Origin: Streptomyces carminius
GTDB taxonomy: Bacteria > Actinomycetota > Actinomycetes > Streptomycetales > Streptomycetaceae
Direction: 5' to 3'
Assembly: GCF_002794255.1 (NCBI RefSeq)
Contig: NZ_PGGW01000039.1
Span: forward strand, 1 to 64,000
DNA: 64,000 nucleotides
In this document: piece after piece, positions 26,372 through 36,039 of the stretch
Numbering within the stretch: the stretch's first letter is position 1
Layout: every line of letters begins with the position of its first letter
The notes under the pieces: generated by a model
Databases searched by the model: none
What the model was told of the DNA's origin: nothing
What the model saw: the letters and a program-made list of their open reading frames with translations, nothing else
Position numbers and translations under genes: made by a program

Positions 26372-27361
26372 TCAGCCCTGGGCGGTGATCAGCTTCTGCA
26401 TCTCGTCCAGGATCTGCTCGGCGGCCGTGTAGCCGATGCCCTGGATCCAGGTCTCGTCGTCCACCCGGTAGGCGCGGCCGTTCTTCACGGCCTCCATGCT
26501 CTTCCACAGCGCGCCGCCGACGGCCTTCTCCTCGCCGGACTTCGCCGGGTCGCCGTAGGAGGTGTAGAAGACGACGTCCGCGTCGCCCTGGTCGACCTTC
26601 TCCGGGCTGACGTCGAGCGAGAAGCCGTCGGGGGCCTTGTCGGCGATGGCCGGGCGGCTCACGCCGATGTCGGCGAGGAGGGTGCCGATGTAGTTCTCCT
26701 TGCCGTAGATGCGGGTGTCCGCGCCCTCCACGAAGCGGATCACGCTCACCGTGAGGTCCTTGGCCGCCTCGGGGCCGCCGAGGGCCTGGTTGACCTCGGA
26801 GGTGTGCTCCGCGTACGCCGTGACGACCTTCTCCGCCTCGGCCGTCTTGTTCAGGGCGTCGGCGTGGACCAGGAAGTTCTCCTTCCAGGGCGCGCCGGTG
26901 GTCTCGGTGAAGACCGTCGGGGCGATCTCGGACAGCTCGTCGTAGCGGTCCTTGTCGCGGATGTTGCTGCCCAGGATCAGGTCGGGCTTGAGCGCGGCGA
27001 TCTTCTCCAGGTTGGGCGCCATGATGTTGCCGACGTTCTCGATGCCGGCGACCTTGTCCTCCGGCAGGTACTTCAGGAAGCCGGAGGCCACGTCGGAGCG
27101 GGTGGAGCCGACCGGTTTGACGCCCAGGGTGACGGCGGAGTCCAGCTCGGCGGTGTCGAGCACGACCACGCGCTCGGGGTTCACGGGCACCTCGACGTCG
27201 CCGTTGGCCGTCTTCACCACCCGGGTGTCCGTCTTCCCGGAGTCCCCGGAGCTCTTGTCGGAGTCCGAGCCGGAGTCGGAGCCGCCGCAGGCGGAGAGCC
27301 CGAGTGCGGCGGCCAGCACCACGGCGGTGGTGGCGAGCGTACGGCGGCGAGCGATGGTCAT
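26372..27361 (-). CDS. Fe(III)-siderophore ABC transporter substrate-binding lipoprotein
   Basis: A 329-residue FecB/FepB-type class III binding protein. The signal peptide has lipobox LSAC with Cys25 as the lipidated residue, followed by an Asp/Ser/Gly-rich linker. The core domain begins [27 protein letters not shown] and continues with [19 protein letters not shown]. It captures ferric siderophores at the membrane surface and delivers them to the permease pair. It is the last gene of a four-gene operon; its ATG overlaps the ATPase stop (ATGA). No siderophore-synthesis genes are in the window. Confidence 0.93.
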   Translation of the reverse strand: MTIARRRTLATTAVVLAAALGLSACGGSDSGSDSDKSSGDSGKTDTRVVKTANGDVEVPVNPERVVVLDTAELDSAVTLGVKPVGSTRSDVASGFLKYLPEDKVAGIENVGNIMAPNLEKIAALKPDLILGSNIRDKDRYDELSEIAPTVFTETTGAPWKENFLVHADALNKTAEAEKVVTAYAEHTSEVNQALGGPEAAKDLTVSVIRFVEGADTRIYGKENYIGTLLADIGVSRPAIADKAPDGFSLDVSPEKVDQGDADVVFYTSYGDPAKSGEEKAVGGALWKSMEAVKNGRAYRVDDETWIQGIGYTAAEQILDEMQKLITAQG

Positions 27362-28269
27362 GACGTTGCCTTTCGGATGCTGACGGGGACGGGAGTGGCG
27401 TCCGTGGGGGAGGAGTGCCACGGGGCTCCCGGGACGACGAGCGGGCTGCCCGTCACCGGATCGGGAACGACTACGGAGTCGAGGCCGAAGACCTCGCGGA
27501 CCAGCTCGGCGGTGACGACCTCGCGGGGCGGTCCCTGGGCGGTGATCCGGCCCTCGCGCATGGCGACCAGGTGGTCGGCGTAGCGGGCGGCCTGGTTGAG
27601 GTCGTGCAGGACCATCACGACCGTGCGGCCCCGCTCCCGGTTGAGCCGCCGCACCAGGTCGAGTACCTCCACCTGGTGCGCGATGTCCAGGTACGTGGTC
27701 GGCTCGTCGAGCAGCAGCAGGTCGGTGTCCTGGGCGAGCGCCATCGCGATCCACACCCGCTGCCGCTGCCCGCCGGAGAGCTCGTCCACGGGGCGGGCGG
27801 ACAGCTCGGTCACCTTGGTGCGGGCCATGGCCTCGGTGACGGCCAGCTCGTCGCTCTCGGACCACTGCTGCCACCAGCGCTGGTGCGGCTGGCGGCCCCG
27901 GGCCACCAGATCGGCGACGGTGATCGCCTCGGGCGCCACCGGAGCCTGCGGCAGCAGTCCCAGGGACCGGGCGATCCGCCGGGTGGGGACGTCGGCCAGC
28001 TCCCGCCCGTCCAGCAGCACCGTGCCGCGGCGCGGCTTGAGCAGCCTGCCCAGCGCCCGCAGGGTGGTGGACTTGCCGCAGGCGTTGGGGCCGACGATGA
28101 CGGTGACCCGCCCGTCGGGGATGTCGAGGTCGAGGTCCTCGACGACGGTGCGGTCCTCGTAGGCGAGGGTCAGCCCGCGGGCCGCCAGCCGGCTCACGGG
28201 GCCGGTGGTGCCGTCGGGGCTGTCGGGTCCGGCGCCGTTCGGGCTGCCGGGTCCGGCGGGGATCGTCAT
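27358..28269 (-). CDS. Fe(III)-siderophore ABC transporter ATPase
   Basis: A 303-residue ATPase of the FecE/FepC family. Walker [12 protein letters not shown]-loop LGLLPQAPV, signature [18 protein letters not shown], Walker [13 protein letters not shown] and switch His [15 protein letters not shown] are all intact. About 27 residues of Pro/Gly-rich N-terminus and a 30-residue C-terminal tail extend the usual 260 residues. It overlaps its neighbours by ATGA on both sides, indicating translational coupling across the operon. Confidence 0.95.
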   Translation of the reverse strand: MTIPAGPGSPNGAGPDSPDGTTGPVSRLAARGLTLAYEDRTVVEDLDLDIPDGRVTVIVGPNACGKSTTLRALGRLLKPRRGTVLLDGRELADVPTRRIARSLGLLPQAPVAPEAITVADLVARGRQPHQRWWQQWSESDELAVTEAMARTKVTELSARPVDELSGGQRQRVWIAMALAQDTDLLLLDEPTTYLDIAHQVEVLDLVRRLNRERGRTVVMVLHDLNQAARYADHLVAMREGRITAQGPPREVVTAELVREVFGLDSVVVPDPVTGSPLVVPGAPWHSSPTDATPVPVSIRKATS

Positions 28270-29378
28270 GCCTTTCCTCCGGTGCGGCTACGGATGATCA
28301 GCCAGATGAGGTACGGCGCCCCGATCGCGGCGGTCAGCACCCCGACGGGCAGCTCCACGGGGGCGAACATCCGGCGGGCCAGCAGATCGCCGAGGGTGAC
28401 GATGAACGCGCCGGTCAGCGCGGTGGCGACCAGCGGGATGTGCGCGGTGCGGGTCATCCGGCGGGCGATCTGCGGGGAGAGCAGGGCCACGAAGTCCACC
28501 GGTCCGGCGGCTCCGGTGGCCACCGAGGCGAGCACCACCCCGGTGACGGTCAGTCCCAGCCGGGCGCGGCCCAGCCGCACCCCCAGGGCGGTGGCGGTGT
28601 CGTCGTCCAGCGCCACGTCGCGCTGGGCGCGGGCGCACCACACGACGGCGGGCAGCATGACCAGCAGCGCCCAGCCCAGCGGTCCGGCCTGCTCCCAGCC
28701 GCGGCCGTTGAGGGAGCCGGTCATCCATATCTGGGCCTGCTGGGCGACGAGGAAGTCGCCCTTGGTCATGAACAGCTGGGTGAGGGAGCGCAGCGCGATG
28801 GCGAAGCCGAGGCCGATGAGGACGAAGCGGGCCGCCTGGATGCCGCGCCGCCAGGCGAAGAGGTAGACGAGCGTCGCGGCGGCCAGGCCGCCGGCGACGG
28901 AGAGGTAGGGGAGGGTCTCGTGCGAGGTGAGGCCGAAGGTCATCGCGGCGACGGTCACGGCGGCGGCGCCCTGGGTGACACCGATGATCTCCGGGCTGGC
29001 CAGCGGGTTGCGGGCGACGGTCTGGATGAGCCCGCCCGCAACCGCCAGCGCGGCGCCGACCAGCAGTCCGACGACCATGCGGGGCAGCCGCAGCGTCCCC
29101 ACCACCAGCTCCTCCGGCGACGGCTGCCCGAGCAGCACCTTCACCACCTCGGCGGGCGCCGTGGCGGTCTCCCCGAAGGAGAGCGCGGCGACGGCCGCGG
29201 CGGCCAGCGCGGCGGCGAGGGCGGCGGTGACGGCCAGGGTGCGGCGGTGGAGGAGGAACGAGGCGCGGCCCCGGCGGGCCAGGGCGTATCCGGTGGGGCG
29301 TACGGCCTGCCCGGCCCGTCCGTTCCGTTCGCGCCGCTCGTCCCTGTCCCTGTCCCGGGCGAGCGTGGTGCCGGTCAT
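28266..29378 (-). CDS. FecCD-type iron-siderophore permease subunit
   Basis: A 370-residue membrane protein with about nine to ten TM helices after a 45-residue charged N-terminus. Family motifs are [43 protein letters not shown] and, near the end, [13 protein letters not shown] followed by [25 protein letters not shown]. It pairs with the upstream FecCD protein to form the channel. The start overlaps the upstream stop by ATGA. Confidence 0.93.
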   Translation of the reverse strand: MTGTTLARDRDRDERRERNGRAGQAVRPTGYALARRGRASFLLHRRTLAVTAALAAALAAAAVAALSFGETATAPAEVVKVLLGQPSPEELVVGTLRLPRMVVGLLVGAALAVAGGLIQTVARNPLASPEIIGVTQGAAAVTVAAMTFGLTSHETLPYLSVAGGLAAATLVYLFAWRRGIQAARFVLIGLGFAIALRSLTQLFMTKGDFLVAQQAQIWMTGSLNGRGWEQAGPLGWALLVMLPAVVWCARAQRDVALDDDTATALGVRLGRARLGLTVTGVVLASVATGAAGPVDFVALLSPQIARRMTRTAHIPLVATALTGAFIVTLGDLLARRMFAPVELPVGVLTAAIGAPYLIWLIIRSRTGGKA

Positions 29379-30445
29379 GAGCCCACCGTCTTCCGGCGCA
29401 CCAGGACGATCAGGAACGGCGCGCCGATCAGCGCCGTCATCACCCCGGCCGGGACCTCGCCCGGCGGCACCACGATCCGGCCGATCACGTCCGCGACCAG
29501 CAGCACCACCGGGCCCAGCAGCGCCGACAGGGGCAGCAGCCAGCGGTGGTCGGTGCCCACCAGGGCGCGGGCGAGGTGCGGGACGGCCAGGCCGACGAAG
29601 GCGATGGGCCCGGCGGCGGCGACCCCGGCCCCGGTGAGGACGGTGGCGCCGAGGCCGCCGGTGATCCGTACGGCCGCCACGTTCTGGCCCAGGCCCCGGG
29701 CCATGTCCTCGCCCAGCGCGAGGGCGTCCAGACCGCGGGCGACGGCCAGCACCAGCACCGTGCCCAGCGCCAGGAACGGCCAGACCTGGCCGAGCACCTC
29801 CGCGTCGCGCCCGGCGACCGAGCCGACCTGCCAGAAGCGGAACTCGTCCAGGGCGGCGGCCCGGGTGGTGAGCACCCCGGCGACCACCGAGTACAGCAGG
29901 GCGTTGATGGCGGCCCCGGCCAGCGCCAGCTTCACCGGGGTCGCCCCGTCCCGGCCGCGGGCCGCGATCAGGTAGACGGCCACCCCCGCGGCGCCCGCGC
30001 CGGCGAAGGCGAACCAGACGTAGCCGCTGAGCGTGTGCACCCCGGCGTAGGCGATGGCCAGCACCACGCCCAGCGCGGCGCCCTGGCTGACGCCGAGGAT
30101 GCCGGGCTCGGCGATCGGGTTGCGGGTCAGGCCCTGCATCACACAGCCGGCCATTCCCAGCGCGGCGCCGACCAGCAGCGCCAGCGCGGTGCGCGGCGCG
30201 CGCATGGTCCGCACCACCTGGGCGGCCGGTCCGTCGCCGCCGTGGAGCAGCGCCTCGTACACCGTCGAGGGGGCCAGGGTGCGGCTGCCGACCGCCAGAC
30301 TCAGCACGGCGGCCACCGCGACGGCGGCCACCGCGGCCGACACCCAGGCCAGCCGGTGGACCGTCCGTGCGCGGCGCGGGCGGTCCGCCGGCCGGTCCGG
30401 GTACGCGGGACCGGCGCGCCCGGCGAGCGGTGGAGCGACTGGCAT
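29375..30445 (-). CDS. FecCD-type iron-siderophore permease subunit
   Basis: A 356-residue membrane protein, first gene of the operon. It has the same family motifs as its partner: MRAPRTALALLVGAALGMAGCVMQGLTRNPIAEPGILGVSQGA, FVGLAVPHLARALVG and PPGEVPAGVMTALIGAPFLIVLV. About nine TM helices follow a cytoplasmic N-terminus. The promoter region contains two iron boxes 65-100 bp upstream. Confidence 0.93.
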   Translation of the reverse strand: MPVAPPLAGRAGPAYPDRPADRPRRARTVHRLAWVSAAVAAVAVAAVLSLAVGSRTLAPSTVYEALLHGGDGPAAQVVRTMRAPRTALALLVGAALGMAGCVMQGLTRNPIAEPGILGVSQGAALGVVLAIAYAGVHTLSGYVWFAFAGAGAAGVAVYLIAARGRDGATPVKLALAGAAINALLYSVVAGVLTTRAAALDEFRFWQVGSVAGRDAEVLGQVWPFLALGTVLVLAVARGLDALALGEDMARGLGQNVAAVRITGGLGATVLTGAGVAAAGPIAFVGLAVPHLARALVGTDHRWLLPLSALLGPVVLLVADVIGRIVVPPGEVPAGVMTALIGAPFLIVLVRRKTVGS

Positions 30446-30510
30446 GTGGACCTCAGGTACCTCGCACGTACGGAAGGGGCCGACCGGACTGCGGTGGGGC
30501 CGACCCCCGG

Positions 30511-30545
30511 TAAGGTTAACCTAAGTTCGGTTAGGTGGACCTAAC
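30511..30545 (-). promoter_or_regulatory. Two DtxR/DmdR-type iron boxes
   Basis: The box at 30530-30545 reads GTTAGGTGGACCTAAC, a perfect 7-bp inverted repeat with 2-bp spacer. The adjacent 30511-30524 reads TAAGGTTAACCTAA. Both match the TTAGGTTAGNCTAACCTAA consensus of DtxR/IdeR/DmdR1. They sit 65-100 bp before the first permease start and about 45 bp before the divergent HAD gene. Iron-dependent repression of the uptake operon is therefore very likely. Confidence 0.88.
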
Positions 30546-30589
30546 TATAAAGTCACGGGGCCGCGCCCGCAGGACGGCACAATGAGGAC

Positions 30590-31222
30590 ATGACCTCTCG
30601 CGCGGTGACGGTCGGCTTCGACCTGGACATGACGCTGATCGACTCCCGCCCCGGCATCCGGGCGACCTACCTGGCCCTCGCCGCCGAGACCGGCGCGTAC
30701 ATCGACGCCGACCTCGCCGTCAGCCGTCTCGGGCCGCCGCTGGAGACCGAGCTGGCGCACTGGTTCCCGCCGGGGGCGCTCGACTCGGTCGCCGCGCGCT
30801 ACCGCGAGCTGTACGCGCACCACGCCATCGAGCCCACCCGTGCCCTGCCCGGTGCCCGCGAGGCGGTGGACGCGGTGCGGCGCACGGGCGGCCGGGCGGT
30901 GGTGGTCACCGCCAAGCACGGGCCCAGCGCCAGGCTCCACCTGGAGCACCTGGGCATCGTGCCGGACGCCGTGGCCGGCCGGCAGTGGGCGGAGGGCAAG
31001 GCGAAGGCGCTGGTGGAGTACGGGGCCGAGGTCTACGTCGGCGACCACCTGGGCGACGTGCGCGGGGCGCGGGCGGCCGGGGCGCTGTCGGTGGCCGTGC
31101 CGACGGGGCCGTGCGGCGCGGCGGAGCTGCGGGCGGCGGGGGCGGACGTGGTGCTGGGCGACCTGACGGAGTTCCCCGCCTGGCTGGCCTCGTACGCGGC
31201 CGGCGGCGCGGTGGCGGGCTGA
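30590..31222 (+). CDS. HAD-superfamily hydrolase
   Basis: A 210-residue HAD protein. Motif I FDLDMTLIDS carries the nucleophile (Asp11) and acid (Asp13), motif II is VVVTAKHG, motif III Lys is in EGKAKAL and motif IV YVGDHLGDVRGARAAG. A helical cap lies between I and II (phosphoglycolate-phosphatase-like). The substrate is unknown. Its start is close to the iron boxes, so iron control is possible, although the boxes are better placed for the opposite operon. Confidence 0.87.
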   Translation: MTSRAVTVGFDLDMTLIDSRPGIRATYLALAAETGAYIDADLAVSRLGPPLETELAHWFPPGALDSVAARYRELYAHHAIEPTRALPGAREAVDAVRRTGGRAVVVTAKHGPSARLHLEHLGIVPDAVAGRQWAEGKAKALVEYGAEVYVGDHLGDVRGARAAGALSVAVPTGPCGAAELRAAGADVVLGDLTEFPAWLASYAAGGAVAG

Positions 31223-31250
31223 GCCCGTCCGGCGGCCGGCCGCCCTGTGC

Positions 31251-31493
31251 CTACCCCTCGCCCGCCGAACGGGCCTGGCGGCGCTGCGCCGCGATCGAGC
31301 GCAGCACCCCGGCCCCGGCGACGGCGAAGCCGACGCCCATCAGCATGCTGACGAGGTACGCGGCCGTGGGCAGCGGATCGGAGCCGAGAAGGAGGGGCAT
31401 GACGGTCGCGACCGTCGCCACCGCGCCGACGAGGAAGACGACGGCGCCGACGCGGACAAGCAGATCTCCCGGGTGGGACGTTTCACTGGTCAC
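31251..31493 (-). CDS. Small two-helix membrane protein
   Basis: An 80-residue protein with TM helices at about 13-33 and 43-63, a short N-terminal acidic segment and a basic cytoplasmic C-terminus (RSIAAQRRQARS). I recognise no family with certainty; small proteins like this are common next to cold-shock genes in Streptomyces. The single ATG start is used. Confidence 0.65.
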   Translation of the reverse strand: MTSETSHPGDLLVRVGAVVFLVGAVATVATVMPLLLGSDPLPTAAYLVSMLMGVGFAVAGAGVLRSIAAQRRQARSAGEG

Positions 31494-31557
31494 CAGGACA
31501 GGGTAGTTCCGTGGCAGACGGAGTGTGACACGGCGGGGGGAGCCCTCCGAGGCCGCC

Positions 31558-31585
31558 TTGTCACCCGGTCCCAGATCACTAATCT
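31558..31585 (+). promoter_or_regulatory. Candidate promoter of the cold-shock gene
   Basis: TTGTCA (31558-31563), a 16-bp spacer and TAATCT (31580-31585) resemble a vegetative promoter. The resulting transcript would have a leader of about 95 nt containing a T6 run and lower GC. A long leader is usual for cold-shock genes. Confidence 0.5.
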
Positions 31586-31688
31586 TGTTGTCGGCGGGTC
31601 ATTCGGCCCGCTGAAGTGTTATTCAGAGCCGTGTTTTTTCGAGAATTCGTAGCCGGACCACCCGGCGAGTACGAGGACGAGGACAGAC

Positions 31689-32072
31689 GTGCCTACCGGC
31701 AAGGTCAAGTGGTTCAACAGTGAGAAGGGTTTCGGCTTCCTCTCCCGCGACGACGGCGGTGACGTCTTCGTGCATTCGTCGGTGCTCCCGGACGGGGTCG
31801 CCACCCTCCGGCCCGGGCAGCGCGTCGAGTTCGGCGTCGTCGCGGGTCAGCGCGGTGACCAGGCGCTCTCCCTGACGCTGCTGGATCCGGCCCCCTCGGT
31901 GGCGGCGGCCCAGCGGCGCAAGCCGGACGAGCTGGCGTCGATCGTGCAGGACCTCACCACGCTGCTCGACGGCGTCGCCCAGCAACTGGAGCGGGGCCGC
32001 TACCCCGACCGTCAGCACGGTCACAAGATCGCCGGAATGCTCCGCGTCGTGGCCGACCAGCTCGACGTCTGA
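31689..32072 (+). CDS. Cold-shock domain protein with C-terminal extension
   Basis: A 127-residue protein from a GTG start. The cold-shock domain occupies residues 1-66 with RNP1 KGFGFL (13-18) and RNP2 VFVHSS (26-31). A further 60 residues form a predicted helical tail (DELASIVQDLTTLLDGVAQQLERG) absent from 67-residue CspA-type proteins. It binds single-stranded RNA or DNA and is expected to act as an RNA chaperone. A strong hairpin follows the stop. Confidence 0.92.
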   Translation: MPTGKVKWFNSEKGFGFLSRDDGGDVFVHSSVLPDGVATLRPGQRVEFGVVAGQRGDQALSLTLLDPAPSVAAAQRRKPDELASIVQDLTTLLDGVAQQLERGRYPDRQHGHKIAGMLRVVADQLDV

Positions 32073-32073
32073 C

Positions 32074-32107
32074 GGCGGGCGGGTACGGCTCGCCGTGCCC
32101 GCCCGCC
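32074..32107. terminator. Bidirectional hairpin between the cold-shock gene and mqnD
   Basis: The arms 32074-32089 and 32092-32107 pair at 15 of 16 positions (the exception is T opposite G). It begins 2 bp after the cold-shock stop and lies 16 bp from the convergent mqnD stop, so it can serve both genes. Confidence 0.65.
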
Positions 32108-32123
32108 GCACCCGCCGCGGCGG

Positions 32124-33068
32124 TCAGGCGGGATCCAGCGCTTCGCGGCCGAGGGGCGGTACGAGCCCCTCGGCCGCGGCGCGCCCCAGCAGCCCGCGCA
32201 CCGCGGCGTAGCCGTCCGCGCCGAGGTCGGCGGTGAACTCGTTCACGTACAGCCCGATGTGCCGCTCGGCGACCGCCGGGTCCATCTCCTGGGCGTGCGC
32301 CATGACGTACTCCCGGGAGGCGGCCGGGTCGGCCCAGGCCGCCCGCACCGAGGCGCGCGCCGCCGCGGCGAGCGAGCGCAGCACCGGCGCGCCCAGCGAG
32401 CGCCGGGCGACGACCGCGCCCAGCGGGATCGGCAGCCCGGTGGCGGCCTCCCAGTGCTCGCCCAGGTCGGCCAGGCGGTGCAGCCCGTAGTCCGGGTAGG
32501 TGAAACGCGCCTCGTGGATGACCAGCCCGGCGTCCACCTTCCCGTCGCGCACCGCGGGCATGATCTCGTGGAACGGCAGCACGGTGATCCGCCCGACCCC
32601 GCCGGGCACCCTCTCGGCCGCCCAGAGCCGGAACAGCAGATACGCCGTCGAACGCTCACCCGGCACCGCGACCGTCGCCCCGCGCAGGGCGGCACCGTCC
32701 GTCCCCGGCTCCCGGGTGAGCACCAGCGGCCCGCAGCCGCGCCCGAGCGCGCCCCCGCAGGGCAGCAGCGCGTACTCGTCCAGCACCCAGGGCAGGACGG
32801 CGTAGGAGACCTTCAGCAGATCCAGCTCGCCGCGCTCGGCCAGACCGTTGGTGATGTCGATGTCCGCGAACCTCACGTCCAGCGGCGGCGCGTCCGGCAC
32901 CAGACCGTGCGCCCAGGCGTGGAAGACGAAGGTGTCGTTGGGACAGGGGGAGTACGCGGCGCGCAGCGGCCGGTCCGCGCCCGCCGCCGTCCGGCGGGAC
33001 TCCTGCTCGGCGGGCTTCTCACTGGGCCTCTCACTGGGCCGCTCAGCGGGCTTCCGGGACACGCTCAC
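32124..33068 (-). CDS. mqnD: 1,4-dihydroxy-6-naphthoate synthase
   Basis: A 314-residue protein with the MqnD hallmark AYSPCPNDTFVFHAW, then FADIDITNGLAERGELDLLKVSYAVLP and VIHEARFTYPDYGL. MqnD makes 1,4-dihydroxy-6-naphthoate from cyclic dehypoxanthinyl futalosine in the futalosine route to menaquinone. A 30-residue Pro/Glu/Arg-rich N-terminus precedes the domain. The GTG at 33068 (or at 33062) overlaps the upstream mqnB end by about 20-26 bp, so the two genes are coupled. Confidence 0.93.
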   Translation of the reverse strand: MSVSRKPAERPSERPSEKPAEQESRRTAAGADRPLRAAYSPCPNDTFVFHAWAHGLVPDAPPLDVRFADIDITNGLAERGELDLLKVSYAVLPWVLDEYALLPCGGALGRGCGPLVLTREPGTDGAALRGATVAVPGERSTAYLLFRLWAAERVPGGVGRITVLPFHEIMPAVRDGKVDAGLVIHEARFTYPDYGLHRLADLGEHWEAATGLPIPLGAVVARRSLGAPVLRSLAAAARASVRAAWADPAASREYVMAHAQEMDPAVAERHIGLYVNEFTADLGADGYAAVRGLLGRAAAEGLVPPLGREALDPA

Positions 33069-33759
33069 TCCAGCCGTCGAGTACGGGAACGATTCTGCCG
33101 AACGCCTCCGCCAGCGCCTCCAGCGCCGCCGGGATCCGCCACGCGGCGCGGTCGCGCGGCCCCACCGGATTGGAGACCGTCCGGACCTCCAGCACGGCCG
33201 CCCCGCACAGCGCCGCCGCCTGGGCCACCCCGAAGCCCTCCATCGCCTCGGCCACCGCACCCGGATGGCGCCGCGCCAGCAGCGCGGCACGCCCGGCGGT
33301 GCCGGTGGCCGTGGAGACGGTCAGCACCGGGCCGTACGCCGCGCCGGCCGCCTCCGCCACGGCCCGCGCCAGCTCCGGCGGCGGCCGGTGCACGGCGGTG
33401 CCGAAGCCCAGCTCGGCCACCGAGGTGAAGGGCTCGGACCCGTCGGGCGTCTCGGCGCCCAGATCCGCGGCGACGATCTCGGAGGCGACGACCGGGGTGC
33501 CGACCGGGGCCAGCGGGACGAAGCCGCCGCCGATCCCCGCCGAGACCACCAGCCCGTACGGCGCCTTCCGTGCTCCCCGCGACCCCCGCGCCTCCCGCGT
33601 CCCGCGTTCCGCCCGGGCCAGCGCCAGCGCCGTACCGGCCGCCGCGGCGGCGGGGCCGACGCCCGCGGCGAGCACGTCGATGCCGGCCGCCGCGCACACG
33701 GCGGCCACCGCGTCGCGCTCGGCGGGGACGGCGGTGACGACCAGGGTGCGCACGGGCAC
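33043..33759 (-). CDS. mqnB: Futalosine hydrolase
   Basis: A 238-residue nucleoside-phosphorylase-fold protein. TAVPAERDAV at the N-terminus, VVSAGIGGGF in the middle and the purine/ribose site motif AEAMEGFGVAQAA match MqnB. The enzyme removes hypoxanthine from futalosine. Its coupling to mqnD downstream makes the assignment firm. A short Arg/Glu-rich insertion (about 50-65) distinguishes it from shorter homologues. Confidence 0.9.
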   Translation of the reverse strand: MPVRTLVVTAVPAERDAVAAVCAAAGIDVLAAGVGPAAAAAGTALALARAERGTREARGSRGARKAPYGLVVSAGIGGGFVPLAPVGTPVVASEIVAADLGAETPDGSEPFTSVAELGFGTAVHRPPPELARAVAEAAGAAYGPVLTVSTATGTAGRAALLARRHPGAVAEAMEGFGVAQAAALCGAAVLEVRTVSNPVGPRDRAAWRIPAALEALAEAFGRIVPVLDGWSERVPEAR

Positions 33760-33784
33760 GGGGTCCGGACGGGGGATCAGGGGA

Positions 33785-34285
33785 TCAGTCGGTCTCGCGC
33801 TCGAGTTTGAAGTTCCACGTGCCGTAGAACTTCTCGCCGTTGGTCTCGGCGATGGTCAGCCGTACCGACTTCGCCTCCTCGGCGCTGCCGCCGCCCTGGG
33901 CGAACAGGCCGTCGCTGGAGAAGCTGCGGTAGGTCTTGCTGATCGGGTTCTGCACGACGGGCTGCTCGTCGAGGAACACCACCCAGCCGGTCTCGGCGAT
34001 CTCGGGGTCCACTCCGATGCGCAGCATGTCGCCCTGGCCGACCGTGATGGACGTGTCCGTCTCGTCCCCGACGCAGCTCTCCAGCCGGTCCTGGCCGATC
34101 GGCTCGCCGTCCTCGTAGCAGGCCGCTTCCGTGGACACGCTGTCGGAACCGACGGTCACGGTCGCCCGCGGGGTCGGCTTCTCGCCGCAGGCGGAGAGGG
34201 CGACGAGCCCGAAGGTGGCCGCACCGACGGCGACGGCAGTGCGGAGGGTCCGGCCGCCCCGGCCCCGGAAGATCGTGTGGGTCAT
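33785..34285 (-). CDS. DUF2771-type lipoprotein
   Basis: A 166-residue protein with a basic N-terminus, hydrophobic segment and lipobox LSAC (Cys33). The mature part (EKPTPRATVTVGSDSVSTEAACYEDGEPI; MLRIGVDPEIAETGWVVFLD; YGTWNFKLERE) matches DUF2771. These are actinobacterial surface lipoproteins of unknown function. It precedes the mqnB-mqnD pair by 25 bp on the same strand and may be cotranscribed. Confidence 0.85.
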   Translation of the reverse strand: MTHTIFRGRGGRTLRTAVAVGAATFGLVALSACGEKPTPRATVTVGSDSVSTEAACYEDGEPIGQDRLESCVGDETDTSITVGQGDMLRIGVDPEIAETGWVVFLDEQPVVQNPISKTYRSFSSDGLFAQGGGSAEEAKSVRLTIAETNGEKFYGTWNFKLERETD

Positions 34286-34312
34286 AGCAGGCAGGCTACC
34301 CGGCGGCCGGGT

Positions 34313-35806
34313 TCAGGCGGTGCGCGGGTGGGGCGTGCCGTGCCGGGCGGCGGACAGCAGCGGCCGAACGGTCGCCAGGGCGCCCGTGGCGACGATCACC
34401 CCGGCCACCCCCATGCCGACCGAGCCGATCAGCGGCAGCACGATCCCGACGGCGCCGCCGACCACCCACGACATCTGCATCAGCGTCTCGGAGCGGGCGA
34501 AGGCCGAGGTCCGCACCACCTCCGGCACGTCCCGCTGGATCAGTGCGTCCAGGGAGAGCTTGCCCAGCGCCTGCGCCAGCCCGGCGGTGGCCGCCACCAC
34601 CGGCACGGTGACCGTGCCGTACAGCACCGCCGCCACGACCGTCGCGGTCAGCGCCAGCGCCAGCACCCCGGCGATGATCGCCTCCGGCCCGCGGTCCCGC
34701 AGCCAGGCGCCCAGCGCCGTGCCCAGCGCGTTGCCGCCGCCCGCGGCGACGGCGACGACGCCGAGCGAGACCATGGGGTCCAGCCCGCTCAGCGGGTGCT
34801 CGCGCAGCATGAAGGCGAGGAAGAAGGTGAGGAAGCCGGACAGGGCGCGCAGCGTGGAGTTGGCGACCAGCGCGTTGAGGACGGGGGTGCCGACCGTCCG
34901 CAGCCCCGGCCGCCGGGCCTTCCCGTTCCCGTTCCCGGTGCCGGCACCGTTGCCCTTGCCGCCCGTGCCGCCGGCGCCCTTTCCGGGGGCGTCCCCGGCA
35001 CCGGTGTCCGTACCGCTGCCCGGACCGTCGGGCACACCCGCTTCCCCGCCGCTGTGCGCCGCCTCGTAGGCGGTCAGCAGCGCCTTCCGCTCGCCCTTGG
35101 CGGAGTCCACCCGGTGCGGGAGGGAGAAGGCCAGGAACGTCCCGATGACGAAGACGGTGAACGCCCCGTACAGCGGCCAGGACGGCCCGAGCTGGTGCAG
35201 CCCGGCCCCGATCGGCGCCGCCGCGCCGGTGGCCAGCAGCCCGGCGAGCGTCACCCGCGAGTTCGCCTTGACCAGCGAGATCCGCTGCGGCAGCAGCCTG
35301 GGCACCACCGCCGATCTGACCACCCCGTACGCCTTGGAGGCGACCAGCACCCCCAGCGCCGCCGGATACAGCTCCAGGGAACCGGTGGCCACCGCCCCCG
35401 CCATGCTCAGCGCCAGCAGCGCGCGCCCCAGCATCGCCCCGGCCATCGCGGCGCGCCGGCCGTGCGGGATGCGGTCCAGCAGCGGACCGATGATCGGCGC
35501 CAGCAGCGCGAAGGGGGCCAGGGTGACGACGAGGTAGAGGGCGACACGCCCGCGCGCCTCACCCGTGGGGACGGAGAAGAAGATCGTGGAGGCCAGGGCG
35601 ACGGTGATCATCATGTCGCCCGCGGAGTTCACCGCGTGCAGCTCGATGAGCTTGCCCAGCCCGGACTCCCCCGCGCCCTGCGCGTGGGTCGCCCGGCGGA
35701 CCCGCCGGGCGAGCGCCAGGGGAGGCGTGCGTACGGCGCGGGCGATCGCCCGCGCCGTCCGACGAAACCGTCCCTCGCCGTGCCGGGACGTCCTGAACGC
35801 TGCCAC
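34313..35806 (-). CDS. MFS-type transporter of unknown substrate
   Basis: A 497-residue membrane protein from a GTG start. The first TM bundle contains AVNSAGDMMITVALASTIFFSV and LYLVVTLAPFALLAPIIGPLLDRIPHGRR, the MFS loop 2-3 motif. A long Gly/Thr/Asn-rich, probably disordered cytoplasmic insert (about 250-305) separates the two halves, after which a second six-helix bundle follows. It lies in a run of genes (cold-shock, mqn, DUF2771, MFS, DUF3027) that I associate with a conserved Streptomyces neighbourhood. Confidence 0.83.
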   Translation of the reverse strand: MAAFRTSRHGEGRFRRTARAIARAVRTPPLALARRVRRATHAQGAGESGLGKLIELHAVNSAGDMMITVALASTIFFSVPTGEARGRVALYLVVTLAPFALLAPIIGPLLDRIPHGRRAAMAGAMLGRALLALSMAGAVATGSLELYPAALGVLVASKAYGVVRSAVVPRLLPQRISLVKANSRVTLAGLLATGAAAPIGAGLHQLGPSWPLYGAFTVFVIGTFLAFSLPHRVDSAKGERKALLTAYEAAHSGGEAGVPDGPGSGTDTGAGDAPGKGAGGTGGKGNGAGTGNGNGKARRPGLRTVGTPVLNALVANSTLRALSGFLTFFLAFMLREHPLSGLDPMVSLGVVAVAAGGGNALGTALGAWLRDRGPEAIIAGVLALALTATVVAAVLYGTVTVPVVAATAGLAQALGKLSLDALIQRDVPEVVRTSAFARSETLMQMSWVVGGAVGIVLPLIGSVGMGVAGVIVATGALATVRPLLSAARHGTPHPRTA

Positions 35807-36039
35807 ACCGTCAGTGTGCCCCACCCGGAGCCCGGCGACCCGACGCCGACTGGTTGAAGGTGCGACGGTTGGGGCCGGACCCGGGTGGGGTAGCGTGGAG
35901 GGACAGTGCGCTGTGCCCGGCGGAACCGCATCGGTCCGGACGTCGCAGCGGCCCTCCGGTCCGCTCCGTCCGCACCCGCTCGACCTGGGCATACCGAGGA
36001 GGCGCGCGCGCGAGACGGCGTAGGAGAGAATCGATTTCC